A stretch of 64,000 nucleotides of DNA from Halichondria panicea (taxonomy: Eukaryota; Porifera; Demospongiae; Suberitida; Halichondriidae), in NCBI RefSeq assembly GCF_963675165.1, contig NC_087377.1, forward strand, positions 17,216,518-17,280,517, written 5' to 3'. Positions 22,971-35,133 of the stretch are shown in pieces; the first letter of the stretch is position 1, and each line of letters opens with the position of its first letter. The notes under the pieces were generated by a model that was not told the DNA's origin, searched no databases, and saw nothing but the letters and a program-made list of their open reading frames with translations. Position numbers and translations under genes: made by a program.

Positions 22971-25900
22971 TCATAACAAGTTCAGGTCCTTGGTTGGGGT
23001 CTTGTCCTCGGGTAGGGTGGACGCCTTCTCCCAGAATCCAAAGTGTATCTCCTCTTCCGAGTCAGACAGTGAGGGGTGGGGCTCGGGAACTGAGGGGTTA
23101 AAGAGTCACATGGTCATAGTCACACTGAGTGGTCAGTTTACGTGAGGCCCCTCTCTTTCTTAGCAGCATATATAGTAGGCCTAAAGGTGTGTGTGTGTGT
23201 GTGGGGGGGGGGTCGTACATAATTGTACATTGCACACCTTCAAATAGGACACACTATAGCTGACCTTGAATGACTTTAAGGGACTCTACAAAGTATAAAC
23301 ACAAATGCATTTTCCAGCTAATGTACTCTGTACCTCTACCTCCATTCTCAGTGCCTCTTCTTGTCTCCTCAACACTTGGCCGGGCTGAAAAATGGCCGCA
23401 TAACTGGGGGCTGGAAAAGATGAGGGGTGGAAAAATCAAACAATAGTACAGAAGACAAATCAATCAGTTAATCTTCTACAATTAGAACTAGAGCACTGAA
23501 GTGCTACCCTCGGCTGTTGACATAAATAATAAAGATCTATAGAAACCAGAAGAGTGTTATACAATAGTATATATGATCTGGCTAAGCAGCAAGTAACGGG
23601 AGTAATAAAATAAAACTAGACTATAGGCTGAAACTTTTGAGAATGAGTTTTAGTAGAATCATAACACTAATAGTATCTTATTGCACTAGATTATAATCTT
23701 ACTTCAAGATATACAGTGAAACAGTATAGCTGTACTCTAGAGGTGGCATAGGTCCGCTATGGAGTCCATTAATTAACCTGACTGTATTCTATAATAATCT
23801 CTATAGAGTGACTAGAATAAGAAAAGCTTCACTACAACTCTACACACTAACTGACGTGACACAACTCACTAGTCGAGCCACTTTGATTTCTTGCTCTTGG
23901 ACTTAAACAGAGCCGAATCAGCACTCATCCTGTGCAACAGAGAACAGTTAGCTACTTAACTTCTTGGGAGACAATAAAGAGAGTGATTGTGCTTTATCTG
24001 CATTCAAGTGGTTGTATAGTGATATACAGTGTTAGCATGTACTGTAGCAGGTAAGGTGCAAAATTTCGGGTTTTCGAGGGCAGAGCAGCTAACGTGAATA
24101 TTAAAACTGGGATAAAGCTATTGATGGGTGTGGTTTCCCAACATTGAAACGTGAATATTAGAACCCATGAACATTTCTGATAGCTCAAGAGCCGCTATAA
24201 TTACGGTATTATACAAAACTAAGGATTATGATGACTATTTTACAAAACACTACACGATGACCCTTTACCTAGTATGCTCCAATATAATACTAAGATCTTA
24301 CCTAACATAACACGTTATAATAACAGTAAGTAAATTACATGACCTTTACCTACTATGCTCTAATAGCGAGAGGTACTTCTCTTTGTACTCATTTTCCCGC
24401 TCCTTCTCAAAGTCCTTACGTAAACTTTTACCTCCAGTTTGGTGACACACGCAGAAACGGAATTATTTTGCTCTTGTAGGGCAGAGGCTGAGGACTCTAT
24501 AGTCGCCTTGTCTCTGTGGCAGGAGTGAGTGAGGGGGCGTGTGTGCAGAGAAACGAGGGTAACTAGTAAAATCATGAATTCAATTATGACATGAAATTAT
24601 AGGAAGGAATACAGATGACCTTAATCAAAACTTGCAGTTATTATAAGCATGGGCTTATAATCGAGTAAGCGCTAATAATCCAGTTTCTACAGGTACAACA
24701 ACCAATACTCTAGCCTTTATAGGAGTACTAAAACAGGCCCACACTAGTTGGTGGCAACATTCCTGTCCTATGAATTGCATTTTATTACGTGTTCAAATAG
24801 TTATTCATGGACACAGACACGTAAACCACAAATTAGAACTATAGTAACTAACAAACGCATATAAATAGCAATTTGCAGAACAGAGCTTTGACTCCACCAT
24901 GCTGACAAGGCTCAAGGCTACAGCCCAAAGGCCCAGTCAGGCAGAAATATGACTTGTGCATAAACAAATGGCTCTGGCCAAACACAAAAAGTGTGAAAAC
25001 TCCTAATATTGATTCCAGTAGGACACTTCTAGGGGAGTTGTCCTTTTGGGTACTACAGAGAATTTATAAAGTCCACTGCTAGACAACAATTATACAACCA
25101 ACTGAAAATGCATTCTCAGTATGCAATAATAATTAGACGTCACTTTTTGCTAGCTAGTTTCGTAGTTCTGGATGGGGATGAATCCCGTACATGTACAATG
25201 CTAATACTAAGATCATCATGGCAGATTGTTCATGCATGCACGAGCTCAAAGACAGATTATTATGGCCTGGGGGTATGCACATTTTGACATTCGAAATTCG
25301 GGAAAAGCTATTTCACAATTATAATATGATTGCATTTACCGGAGAGGTGTGGAGGAGGCAGTGACCACTGGAGAGAAGCTTGCTCTCGGAAGTTTGAACT
25401 CTTGGGCATTCAGATTGAACTTGACGTCTCTGCATTGGGGTTCAGCTTGAGCACGGCCCTGAGGAATTGCAAACTCAATACACGTACACATGCATGTACT
25501 AAACTATGCGTGTTATTTAAATATTGTCCACGCTTTATTTTCCACAATTTGGGCATGAATTTCATATTGATTTAAGCACACTATGCACTATAAAGAAGCT
25601 ACCGTATATAGCGGGTATATTTCGAGGGTATTAAAAAGGTAGACTGGCGCGTAGTGTGAGCGACTGGCCAACTGCTTATCAGTCACTCGTCTCAGCGGAA
25701 TATATGGATCATAATTATGACACTACCAAACATAAATATCATTATAGATAATGTGGTTATACTTTGCTATGAGATTTAGCTACTATGGAATAGTACGAAT
25801 CCCCTGAAGTGTAAGTGTGGTTACAATTACAGAGCTAATATGACGTTGAGCAATCTGATAGGCTGCAATGCTCGTTGCAGCTGAGACGAGTGACTGATAG

Positions 25901-26205
25901 GCAGTTTGCCAGTCCCTCGCGTGCGTAGGCTCCTCTACATACATGTACTATTTACTAGTTTACAACAGTTTTTCCGGACCATCCAAATACAATACTTGGG
26001 TACAGTGAACATGAAAATGTTGGCAGTAGGTATATCCTATCAGGCTATTAAATAACAACACTATCACTCACTCATCCTGAGTTTGTCATCAGACTTGCAT
26101 CTTTACGAGCAGCTTCGTCATGTAGGATCATCTGATTGGCCAGGAACTTGCCATTCCCACCTCCTCAGCAATGGTCTCTCTCCATGGTCCTGGCTATGTC
26201 ACTGT
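22971..26205 (-). pseudogene. Minus-strand coiled-coil gene, unit 3 (most complete exon set)
   Basis: In plus order: terminal exon at 22971 (SDSEEEIDF, KDLNLL-stop); coil exon about 23330-23410 (YAAIFQPGQVLRRQEEA); about 23880-23935 (SADSALFKSKSKKSKWLD, donor GTGAGT, phase fitting the coil exon); about 24360-24425 (KDFEKERENEYKEKYLSLL); about 24440-24515 (RDKATIESSASALQEQNNS); about 25345-25460 (KFNLNAQEFKLPRASF); and about 26070-26190 (KFLANQMILHDEAARKD). Most segments are charged and helical. KFNLNAQEFKLP resembles the PAM2 peptide that binds the MLLE domain of poly(A)-binding protein, which is a motif-level guess. The 5' exons show frame changes, so this copy too may be broken. I do not recognise the protein. 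Confidence 0.5.
25655..25935. repeat. Foldback repeat, about 270 bp
   Basis: CCAACTGCTTATCAGTCACT followed by CGTCTCAGC on the left is matched in inverse by GCTGAGACGAGTGACTGATA on the right. It is preceded at 25604 by a single ACCGTATATAGCGGG terminus. The same structure is present at about 42155-42440 in unit 5. Confidence 0.7.
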
Positions 26206-26410
26206 GGTCTACAAATTATAGTACTGGACAAAGCCTCCACCTAACACTGAGACAATAGTTAGCCACTTGCTCCATGTTCCATGGGTGCTGGGTGACTACA
26301 TGGTTTGCTGATTCAGCTGTTATTGCATGTGATTGGACATTGGAATAGGAAAAAGGGCGTATCTTGTACATCTTGTAGCTAGATAGCTGAGTCAACGTAC
26401 TTAACTACCA

Positions 26411-29400
26411 ATGTTTTCTTTGCGAGATGATGCTGACTTGAGGGAGTTTGTGCTGGAGAATGTGGAGCACTTTGGAGAGGAGAGAGTTCTAGGAACTGGT
26501 TCCTATGGCTCTGTTCAAGAGGTCAGTCACTGCATGCTCTGTTTTTGTGCACTGAGTGTATCTGCTAGCTATTCAAGTGTGACTGCCTCCATGCACAGGT
26601 GATGATCAATGGTGAAGTGTATGCAGCCAAGAAGATCCACGAGGTTCTCCTGGAGACGGACGAGCGTGGTGGAGTGGCCAACCTAGCTGGGAACTACCGC
26701 CGAGAGTGTCGACTCATGGCTCGCATCCGTCACCCCAACATCACCCAGTTTATTGGGCTGTGTTTCGTTACTGGCTCTCGACTGCCCCTCCTGGTCATGG
26801 AGAGGCTAGACTCAAGTCTGGACGATCTCCTGGAGTCCACCCCCAACATCCCCCTCTCTGTCACCCAGTACATTTTGGTCTGTGTGGCTCGAGGGCTGCT
26901 CCACCTGCATCGTGAATCCGTGGTCCATCGTGACCTCACTGCCAGGAACGTCCTACTGACGGCATCTCTGAGAGCCAAGATCACAGACTTTGGTAACTCT
27001 CGTATCGTGAATCTGGAGCCTGGTCGACTTGCCAGGACTCTGACGAGGTTTCCTGGGACACTGGTGTACATGCCGCCCGAGGCCCTCTCTGACAGAGGCC
27101 ACAGTGTGTACGGACCCAGTCTGGACGTCTTCTCTTTCGGAGTGCTACAACTGTTTGCACTCACACAAGTATGTGTGTAGTTAATGATATTCATAGGTTA
27201 GATTCCTGGTGACCATTCATGCAGTGAATTACCTTATAAGTATTGTGGTTGTATGTGTTGGGGAGATCCCCCTTTAATATTGTTGACCTTCAGCAAATGC
27301 ATTTTGTATGTATGATTGTGAATATACGTGCACTCATTTTCTCCAGACATACATAAAAACAATCATGACAGTCAGTATTCACATGTTCTTTCACTCGTGT
27401 CATTGGACTAGGTGTTTCCAGGAGATCTCCTTGCCCCCACGTACAGCGACCCCAACAACCCAGACCACCTCCTGGCTCGCTCAGAGTTTGAGCGTCGAGG
27501 TCCCTACACGGCTCTCCTTGAGAGGAGTCTGGCGGGTGGACGTGAGCACCCTCTGTTTGGTCTGGTGAGGGAGTGTCTGGCCAACACCCCAGAGAGAAGA
27601 CCGACCACCGCTGAGCTCCTCTCGTCTCTGGAGGAGGTGGGGAGGGAGATGGACGGAGGACTGCTCCAGCTGGATATTGCACGAGTGAAGACTGCCAGGA
27701 CCCTCAGGGCAAAGGAGAAGAGGATAGAGGCTCTACAGGTGAGTCCAGTCCAGTGAGCTAGTAGGTGCAAGGGTCTGACACTGCATGCTGTACTCTGTTT
27801 TCAGAGAGAGGTGGTCCAGAAGGACAGGATACTGGAGAGGAAAGATGAGCAAATAGTACAGAAAGATGAGCAACTTACTGAGAAAGATGCACTTCTAGTG
27901 CAAAAAGACAACCAACTCGAACAGAGTGTTGCACTACTGGCACAAAAAGACGATCAACTTGTTCAAAAAGATGAGGAAGTAGCGGACAACGATACTCAGC
28001 TGGCTAGACAGCAACAGGTCAGCAGAACCAGTTTATTTTGTTTATTATAAGCTATTTTGTTCAACAAGCTAGCATGTTGATAATCTTTTTTTATACAGAT
28101 ATTGAATAGTGTCCGTGCTAATGCTGCCACCAAAGATGGTTTGATTGCTGACAAGGACAGACGACTCAGTGAACAAGAGTCAACGATCACTGATCTCATT
28201 TCCCAGAGAGAGGCTGCTCTAGTTGAGAGGGCCGCTCTCTTACAGGTATTATAGTAGTCACCAAATGCACACACTCTTATACGCTAGTATTATACTACAA
28301 TAATGATATTTGTTTGCGTACATGTAGCTAAGTGTGTCGATGAGATTCCAACAATAGTAGTATACCTCAACAATTGATGCTATTGTATAAATCATGTTAA
28401 GCTGCTAAATACACATCCGTTTGAGTGTGCCTATAATTATGTACTTCCTTTAGCGGAAATTGTTGTTCGTTCTTGTTCTGTTGTAGAATTTTCTCTAATG
28501 TTATTCATGTCTGTGTTTCATTTCCACCAACGTTCCCCTGTACAGGCACACAGGGAACAAATTGGCCACAAAGATGCTGAGCTGGTCAGGAGAGACGCCA
28601 TCATTCAACAGCAGAGACAGGTGAGACAAAATGCACCATTATATGTGACAGGCTCTGGGAAAACCAGACTATTGGAGCAGACTAAAATTTTGGTGATTAA
28701 TGTACCAAGTGATAGAGCAGAGCATTGCCTACACAATGATATGCTTAGTGTTCACATACCTAGTTTCATACCCAAGTTATGCGCGTTGGAAACTTGAAGC
28801 CGTAAAATGTAGTATCGAGAAAAACGGCTCTCAAAGATTGCTTAATTAGGAAAAATAAGGTAATAGCGAAAGTTTGGACGAAGCGTTTCGATGGAAAGAG
28901 TTGGACTTAGCGCATCAGATTTTACAGAGAGGTAGTAGGAGGACTGCAGATACTTATACACCAATAACATTTTATTTGAGATTTTATACTGTAGGCATAA
29001 ATTTAGCTGTAGCTCAATACTAAATTCTGCTCCAATAGTCTGGTTTTCCCAGAGCCTGTCACATATTATTGCAGAGCTATAGTAGAAGCTTTGATCTCTT
29101 ATAATCGTACTGTACATTCTATTAGACTGGTGGGCGTGGCCTCTTAAGCTAATTAGAGAAAGTGATTTAGTGTGCATGCAATTATTGCTACAAGTAACAC
29201 TCGCTTGTTAGTAGACACTATCCTAATTACACTCATTCATTATTCAGGGTCCCCCTCCCAGAGAGTTGAGACCTCCACTCACTCTGAAATGCAGAAGGGG
29301 AAAAGACATGCCAATCAAGATGGGTACCTCGGTACAGAGTGTTGTTATCGGTGACACGGTGTACATGTATGTTGGTGGAGGGTTTGCAGACAATGATCGT

Positions 29401-30177
29401 GACATGTGTACAGTGATGAAGCTCGAGCAAGATCAATGGACCAAACTACCAGAGTACACTGCTCAGTGGTTCGCTATGACATCACTCGCTAATCGACTAG
29501 TGCTGGTGGGAGGACGTGATCCAAGAAACAACAAACCCACCAATCAGCTTGCAGTGTTTGAATCAGGGGAATGGACTCACCCGTACCCACCAATGAACAT
29601 TGCTCGTGATTACTCAACTGCTGTCTCCTTCAACAACCACATCATTGTAGCTGGTGGGAATGATGATAAAGGACGTACCTCCTCTGTGGAGGGGTTGGAC
29701 GTGGCATCAAGAAGATGGTACATTGCTCAGTCACTACCTTACCCACGATCAGATCTGAAATCGACTCTCATTGGAAACACCCTCTACCTAATGGGAGGGT
29801 TCGATGACACTAGGGCAATCAAGACAGTGCATCACGTCGACCTCAATGAACTCATCGCAAAGGCCCTTTCCAACCTGGACACACCCACTCTCTGGCAGAC
29901 CTTACAGGAAGTACCACTCGTGTTCTCAGCTCCTCTCAGTATTGGGAGGTCACTATTAGCCGTTGGTGGACGGGACGGAGACAACTCAAGTTCATCGATC
30001 TACCTCTACCAGCCTGACACCAGGCGGTGGGTGAAAGTAGGAGACCTGCCTACTGCACGATACCGCTGCACATGCTCAGTACTTCCTAGTGGAGAGGTCA
30101 TTGTAGCCGGAGGAGAGACAAAACCATTTTATGGTAATTATGTTCAAACAGTTGATTTCTTTTGTATAAGCGATTAA
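26411..30177 (+). CDS. Gene C: kinase-coiled coil-Kelch protein (about 790 aa)
   Basis: Seven exons, all phase 0: 26411-26521, 26599-27168, 27412-27738, 27805-28017, 28099-28245, 28546-28620 and 29248-30177. Residues 20-300 are a protein kinase: glycine loop GTGSYGSVQE, lysine in YAAKKIHE, HRDLTARNVLL, DFGNSR, and PPEALSDRG in place of APE. The HRDLTARN loop points to the tyrosine-kinase-like/tyrosine kinase side. Residues 337-456 form a heptad coiled coil with QKDEQL-type repeats, 457-481 the shared coil, and 482-790 the Kelch propeller. All catalytic residues seen are present, so activity is expected. The coil predicts self-association, and proximity-induced kinase activation by Kelch ligand binding is an inference. 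The last intron holds a 420-bp Tc1/mariner-like insertion, but the splice sites remain. Confidence 0.85.
28644..29063. mobile_element. Tc1/mariner-like MITE, 420 bp, in the last intron of gene C
   Basis: Inverted repeats of 37 bp begin TGTGACAGGCTCTGGGAAAA and end with the exact complement at 29063. TA dinucleotides flank both sides (28642-28643 and 29064-29065). Removing the element plus one TA restores the intron sequence found in all other Kelch copies (CACCATTATATTATTGCAGA). No transposase ORF. Confidence 0.93.
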
Positions 30178-30508
30178 TTAGTTATTGTAATATGTTGTGC
30201 ATTGTTAACAATCTTTTTGAAAAAAGTTTTCTAATGAAGTTTGCATATTTCGTTTATTTTTATAATATTATTCAAACTGTTGATTTCTTCACTATAAGTG
30301 CTAATTAGTTATTTTGTTAATTGTTTCTCTTTAATTGTGCGATGAGTTTATAACGATATTGATATTCTTTTTATCATGTTGAGAAAATTAAGTTGCAACA
30401 GAATTTTATCGCAAATAATTATAGTTATTATGATGACATGAAGTGGTACATACATAATTACATTGCCAGAAAATAGTACAAAAACAGACAAAATAATATT
30501 TAACAGTC

Positions 30509-31715
30509 TCATAACAAGTTCAGGTCCTTGGTTGGGGTCTTGTCCGAGGGTAGGGTGGACGCCTTCTCCCAGAATCCAAAGTCTATCTCCTCTTCCGAGT
30601 CAGGTAGTGAGGGATGGGGCTCGGGAACTGAGGGGTAAAAGAGTCACATGGTCATAGTCACACTGAGTGGCCAGTTTACGTGAGACCCTCTCTTTCTTAG
30701 CAGCATAGTAGGTCTAAAGGTGTGTGTGTGTGGGGGGGGGGGGGTCGTACATGATTGTACATTGCACACCTTCAAATAGGACACACTATAACCAGGAACC
30801 CATAAATAAGAGAAGGAGCGGCTAACTTCAACGTATACTCGGGGATCACATCTCGTAATTGCCAGTGAAACCGCACTTCCTTGTTTGGAAGCGACTAAGT
30901 GCTTGCAAACCGCAGCCCTGTATAACACGTGTAGGGATTCAACCACAAGTGACTCTGCATATAAGGAAATGCGGTCATAACCACTTACGAAACGTGATCC
31001 CCGTAGTCAGCCGCTCCTTCTCTTATTTATGGGCTCCTGCTATAATTGACCTTGAATGACTTTAAGGGACGCTACAAAGTATGACACAAATGCATTTTCC
31101 AGCTATTATACTCTGTACCTCTACCTCCATTCTCAGTGCCTCTTCTTGTCTCCTCAACACTTGGCCGGGCTGAAAAATGGCCGCATAACTGGGGGCCAGA
31201 AAAGATGAGGGGTGGAAAAATCAAACAATAGTACAGAAGACAATCGATCAGTCAATCTACAATTAGAACTAGAGCACTAAAGTGCTACCCTTGGCTGTTG
31301 ACATAAATAATAAAGATCTATAGAAACCAGAGGAGTGTTAACAATAGTATATATGATCTGGCTAAGCAGCAAGTAACGGGAGCAATAAAATAAACCTAGA
31401 CTATAGGCTGAAACTTTTGAGAATGAGTTTTAGTAGAATCATAACACTAATAGTATCTTATTGCACTAGATTATAATCTTACTTCAAGATATACAGTGAA
31501 ACAGTATAGCTGTACTCTAGAGGTGGCATAGGTCCGCTATGGAGTCCATTAATTAACCTGACTGTATTCTATAATAATCTCTATAGAGTGACTAGAATAA
31601 GAAAACCTTCACTACAACTCTACACACTAACTGACGTGACACAACTCACTAGTCGAGCCACTTTGATTCTTGCTCTTGGACTTAAACAGAGCCGAGTCAG
31701 CACTCATCCTGTGCA
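30509..31715 (-). pseudogene. Minus-strand coiled-coil gene fragment, unit 4
   Basis: Carries the terminal exon (stop at 30511-30509, changed near SLSDSE), the YAAIFQPGQ coil exon at about 31120-31200 and the SADSALFKSKSK exon at about 31660-31712. After about 31730 the similarity to units 3 and 7 ends, and unrelated sequence leads to the gene-fragment cluster. The unit is interrupted by the 30793-31039 insertion. Confidence 0.5.
30793..31039. mobile_element. MITE, 247 bp, 34-bp inverted repeats
   Basis: The left end CAGGAACCCATAAATAAGAG continues AAGGAGCGGCT. The right end is the complement of CAGGAGCCCATAAATAAGAG with the same continuation, giving two mismatches in 34 bp. CTATA flanks both sides (30786-30790, then AC; and 31040-31044). 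Other units read straight through ACACACTATAGCTGACC, so this is an insertion specific to unit 4. Confidence 0.88.
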
Positions 31716-31949
31716 ACAGAGAAACATTATTATTAATCCAACTAACATTGTTAGTACAAATACACAGTGTTAGTATGTATTAGCCTTTGATTGCATGAAC
31801 ACTAATTTACGTTATTACACTCATACAATGTCACCCTCCATGTTAACAACACTCCATACCATGTTGAAATTGATCTCACATCATGCACCCAATGCACACA
31901 CACAAGATCACAAAATGTGGAGCTTACCAGCTCTACAGCATATATAGAT

Positions 31950-32210
31950 AGAAGCGTTTTTTAACAAGGAATCGAATGGTATATAAGATATACCTTTCAA
32001 ACGTCGCCATCAAAGTTCATATTATTTTGAGCTACAAAGCTAATTTGGACACAACCAAGGATAATAGCTGATGGTCCAAGGCCGAAAAATTACACCAAAG
32101 AAATTTTGGATTGAAGCACATTATTTGAAAGTCTGTTTCTAAGCTTTAAGCAAATAATATAAATTTTGACATTGGATCAACGGTAATAAAGTTATGGCTG
32201 TTTAAAATAA
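31950..32210. repeat. Dispersed repeat related to 15250 and 33175
   Basis: Contains GATATACCTTTCAAACG, AGTCTGTTTCTAAGCTTTAA and ATTGGATCAACGGTAATAAA, then GTTATGGCTG, the same ordered blocks as the other two copies. Non-coding. Confidence 0.55.
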
Positions 32211-32449
32211 TGTGTTTAACTACCCCTCCCCTCAAGAAGAGTATGTTAGATCTTTAATGGTTACTAAAGCACCCTAACTACAAACAAAAGGATTATATGT
32301 ACTAGCCTCGTTCACCGGCCTACCCTGGGATCCAGGCTATAATTATATGTACATGACATAATTATGTACAGTACATGACCTTGCAGTATTGACCCTAAAC
32401 ACACACCTGGGTACATACTGTCAAGGAGGTCATGATGAACACACACTAA

Positions 32450-33060
32450 CCTGAGGAGATAGGTTCTCCCTGGAGAGTACGGAGCGCAGGTACTGGTTGG
32501 AGGAGGCCGTGAGAACAGCTGCACCAGACACACCTCCCAGTCTCACACACACTAGAGCTGCACAACAGACACACCAGGATGGAGCATGCCCAGTTTCCCA
32601 ATCACCTTCCCACGTACACACATCTCCGCACAACGGCCCGGGAACTAGGTAGAGTCTGTGGAGTGTGTGTGCAGGGGAGGGGGCGGTAAACACAAGCAGG
32701 GCAGAAGTGTGGGCAGTGAGCAAGTGAGTTGTAGGAATAAATTTTATGACAAAATAATCTTCCAGTGGATTCAACACATACACTTCAAAAACCTCACGGC
32801 CACTAATTCCCAACAAACTGGACTGAATGCATATGTAGTTCCTTCACAAGTCCCTAACACACATACACAGCTGTGCTTATGCAACCCTCACCTTCAGCTG
32901 CCTTGAGGAAGTATCCACTGCCATCTTTGGTGAAGGACACCTCCAGCAGCTACATGACACGGTCCAGTAGTCCATGGATCACTTCAAACCCGGGGGTACG
33001 ACTATAATACACTGCACACAACCGACGATGGTTCCGTGTTCCCACATCTACAGCATAGGA
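32450..33060 (-). pseudogene. FARSB: Fragment of phenylalanyl-tRNA synthetase beta subunit gene (C-terminal part)
   Basis: Minus strand from about 33053: DVGTRNHRRLCAVYYSRTPG, then FEVIHGLLDRVM-stop-LLEV and DGSGYFLKAAE. This follows the order of the C-terminal B5/core region of cytosolic PheRS beta (family motif [20 protein letters not shown], recalled from the family). A TAG interrupts VM-stop-LLE at about 32955. Downstream (about 32640-32560) a decayed stretch still shows traces of [21 protein letters not shown] in changing frames. The next ORF piece (GVSGAAVLTASSNQYLRSVL, about 32540-32455) I cannot assign. No N-terminal half is present, so this is a fragment and not a working enzyme gene. 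Confidence 0.7.
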
Positions 33061-33174
33061 CACACAAATTAGTGAGCTTTGGCACTGCGAGCAATTAGTG
33101 GTTTTAAGACACTTTAATTGTATACAATAGTGCTTTCTCAGAGCTACAGAATGCGTCTTTGATAGGACGTTCCT

Positions 33175-33560
33175 AACACAAGTTATGGCCTCTAAAAGAT
33201 AGCTCTAAAAACAAACCTGATTTTTCAACAGCCATTAACTTTAATACCGTTGATCCAATGTCAAAAATGTTATGATTTTCTGAAAGCTTAGAATTAAAGA
33301 GACCTTTCAAATGATGCATGTGTTTCGATCCAAAATTTTGTTGGGGCCCTAATTTGTAATTTTCCGCCTTGGACCCCATGGGCTATTTCATTCATGGTAT
33401 GGCCAAATTGGCAAATACTTTTATCTCTCAAATATAAACTTTGATGACACCATTTGAAAGGTCTCTTTCTAAGCTTTCAGAAAATCAGAAAATCATTGAA
33501 ATTGTATCCACGGAATTCAAGTTATGGCAGCTAAAAGATAGCTCTGAAAACAAGCCTGAT
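33175..33560. repeat. Foldback repeat with flanking direct repeats
   Basis: The centre is inverted: GATTTTCTGAAAGCTTAGAA on the left pairs with the sequence ending CTAAGCTTTCAGAAAATC on the right. The outer parts are direct copies: AAGTTATGGCCTCTAAAAGA (33180) and AAGTTATGGCAGCTAAAAGA (about 33521). Same family as 15250 and 31950. Confidence 0.7.
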
Positions 33561-33679
33561 TCTGAAAAAACACCCACGCCTTCCCCTAGAAAACAGAAGA
33601 TTAATTAATGTCAGCACTTCCGTCTCACAAAAACTGCTTACCTTGCAAATAGTGTCTTAGCTAGATAAAATCTCATTCC

Positions 33680-34304
33680 TCTGTGGAGTGAACCCCAGAC
33701 CAGCCAGAATACAGCCAGCTCTGTGAGTGAGTGAGCACAGTGTGTAAGATGGTACTTGATCTACTGGGTACAGTTACCTTGCTGGTGCTTTGTCAGCGTC
33801 TATCTCCTGTAGTGGAAGGTATACCTCAGCCAGCTCATCAGAAGCGCTATACATACAGAGAGAGGGGCAGATGAAAGGTAAATAAAGTACTGAAAATAAC
33901 TACTGAAAATATACACACAAACCATAATCATACGAATGCTGACTAGCAGTCAAACACACAGTACACTACACACTAGGACACCTACACACTGGTAACCCTA
34001 ATTATAGCTGGACACAAATTTGGTAATAAAATTCTAATTTTACTGTACTTAAAACACCTCCCCCCACCCCTAGTATACAGACCTGCCTGCTGCTGTGTTC
34101 TTGTCCCCAGAGGCCATGAAGTAGCTCCCCCTCTCTAGCGAGCAGCTGTACTCTCTCAGTGTCACACTCAAGTACACTATCCAGTGCTAATGTGTTGTCC
34201 CCGGTGACCTCTTGCTCCACGTGTAGTACACTCACACCAGCTGGTAGACGCAGCTCATGACACGCCATAGAGCGGAGGGTGGACTTGCCAACACCTGCAC
34301 GTGT
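33680..34304 (-). pseudogene. ABCF3: Fragment of an ABCF3-type ATPase gene
   Basis: Three consecutive minus-strand exons: 34298-34083 (GVGKSTLRSMACHELRLPAG, then VSVLHVEQEVTGDNTLALDS), about 33842-33780 (ASDELAEVYLPLQEIDADKA, then PAR) and about 33720-33672 (GCILAGLGFTPQRNE). They match in order the start of the first ABC domain of ABCF3: Walker A, the HVEQEV stretch, the ELAEIY-LEEIEADKAPAR linker and ILAGLGF. The rest of the protein is absent here. Introns are retained, so it came by DNA duplication and not by retroposition. The end of the first exon (LLHGLWGQEHSSRQ) departs from the family. ABCF proteins act in translation; this piece alone should not. Confidence 0.8.
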
Positions 34305-34928
34305 GTGAGGGGGTGTGGTTAGGGCAGGGGAGAGACACACATGTATCACTACAAGTATGCTAGCTGCATGGTTAGATATCTGACACTATGTCTGGTTTAA
34401 TGCTCAACCTGTGTGTGTGAACGTGGCATAATAATTATACGTGATCATTAATTATTTTTATTGCACTATAATTATATAATAATTATTGGACGCTGGAATT
34501 CACCGAGCAATATTAAGCCACGTTAAAATTGTTTTTAGGCCTAAATCTTTGCACCAAGCTTAATTAACTATTGACTGTAACTCAGGGTCACAGCTTACAC
34601 CAGTATCCCCCCTCCCCTACACACACACAGTAGGTACACTGACCAAGAGAAGCAACTTTGAGGGGAGCTCGATCAGAGTGAAATTGACCTTGACTCCAGA
34701 GAGCTGGCTTTATGAAGGGAGCAGACAAGTGTGAGGACCGTGGCTGCTATCAAGGCTGCCTTCATCTTGCATGATATCTAGTACAGTTTTCAGTGAGTCC
34801 ACATGGCTTTCTGATCTCTGACCCCATATGCAACACCCCCTCATCTTGAGCAGCCCCTCCCCCACTTTGTTTGCAAGAATAATTTTTACACAAATTAATA
34901 ATAACACACTCATGCACCAATGCTAAGA

Positions 34929-35133
34929 CTCAGAGTCCAATTGTTTGATGTGGTGTAACACAGTGTCCATGGAGGGTCTGTCCTGAGGTGATGAGTGGGT
35001 GGAGCTCCCGCCATACACCTTCCATACTCGATAGCAGACCAAGAAATACAGCAGCTTCAGGAAATCTGGCATTCACCACTTCACAAGCAAGCACTCTAAA
35101 ACTGTACACATCATCTTTGTCCATGCACGAGAC
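34929..35133 (-). pseudogene. Protein-kinase C-lobe fragment
   Basis: On the minus strand, after acceptor CCCCCCACAG, the exon reads VSCMDKDDVYSFRVLACEVV, then NARFPEAAVFLGLLSSM. The DVYSFRVLACEVV block is the helix F/E signature of a tyrosine-kinase-like kinase (normally DVYSFGVL). After ELHPLITS the sensible continuation QDRPSMDTVLHHIKQLDSES-stop is in another frame, so there is at least one frameshift. No N-lobe is found upstream on this strand. Confidence 0.65.

Noticed and set aside
26730-27194. Antisense ORF of 154 codons opposite the kinase exon (also 43546, 50251)
   Set aside because: Shadow of a GC-rich kinase exon; composition is R/S-rich as expected from the complement, with no domain.
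27308-27568. Alternative plus-frame ORF overlapping the kinase C-lobe exon (also 44144, 50846)
   Set aside because: It reads intron plus exon in the wrong frame. The real frame VFPGDLLAPTYSD fits the splice phase and kinase content.
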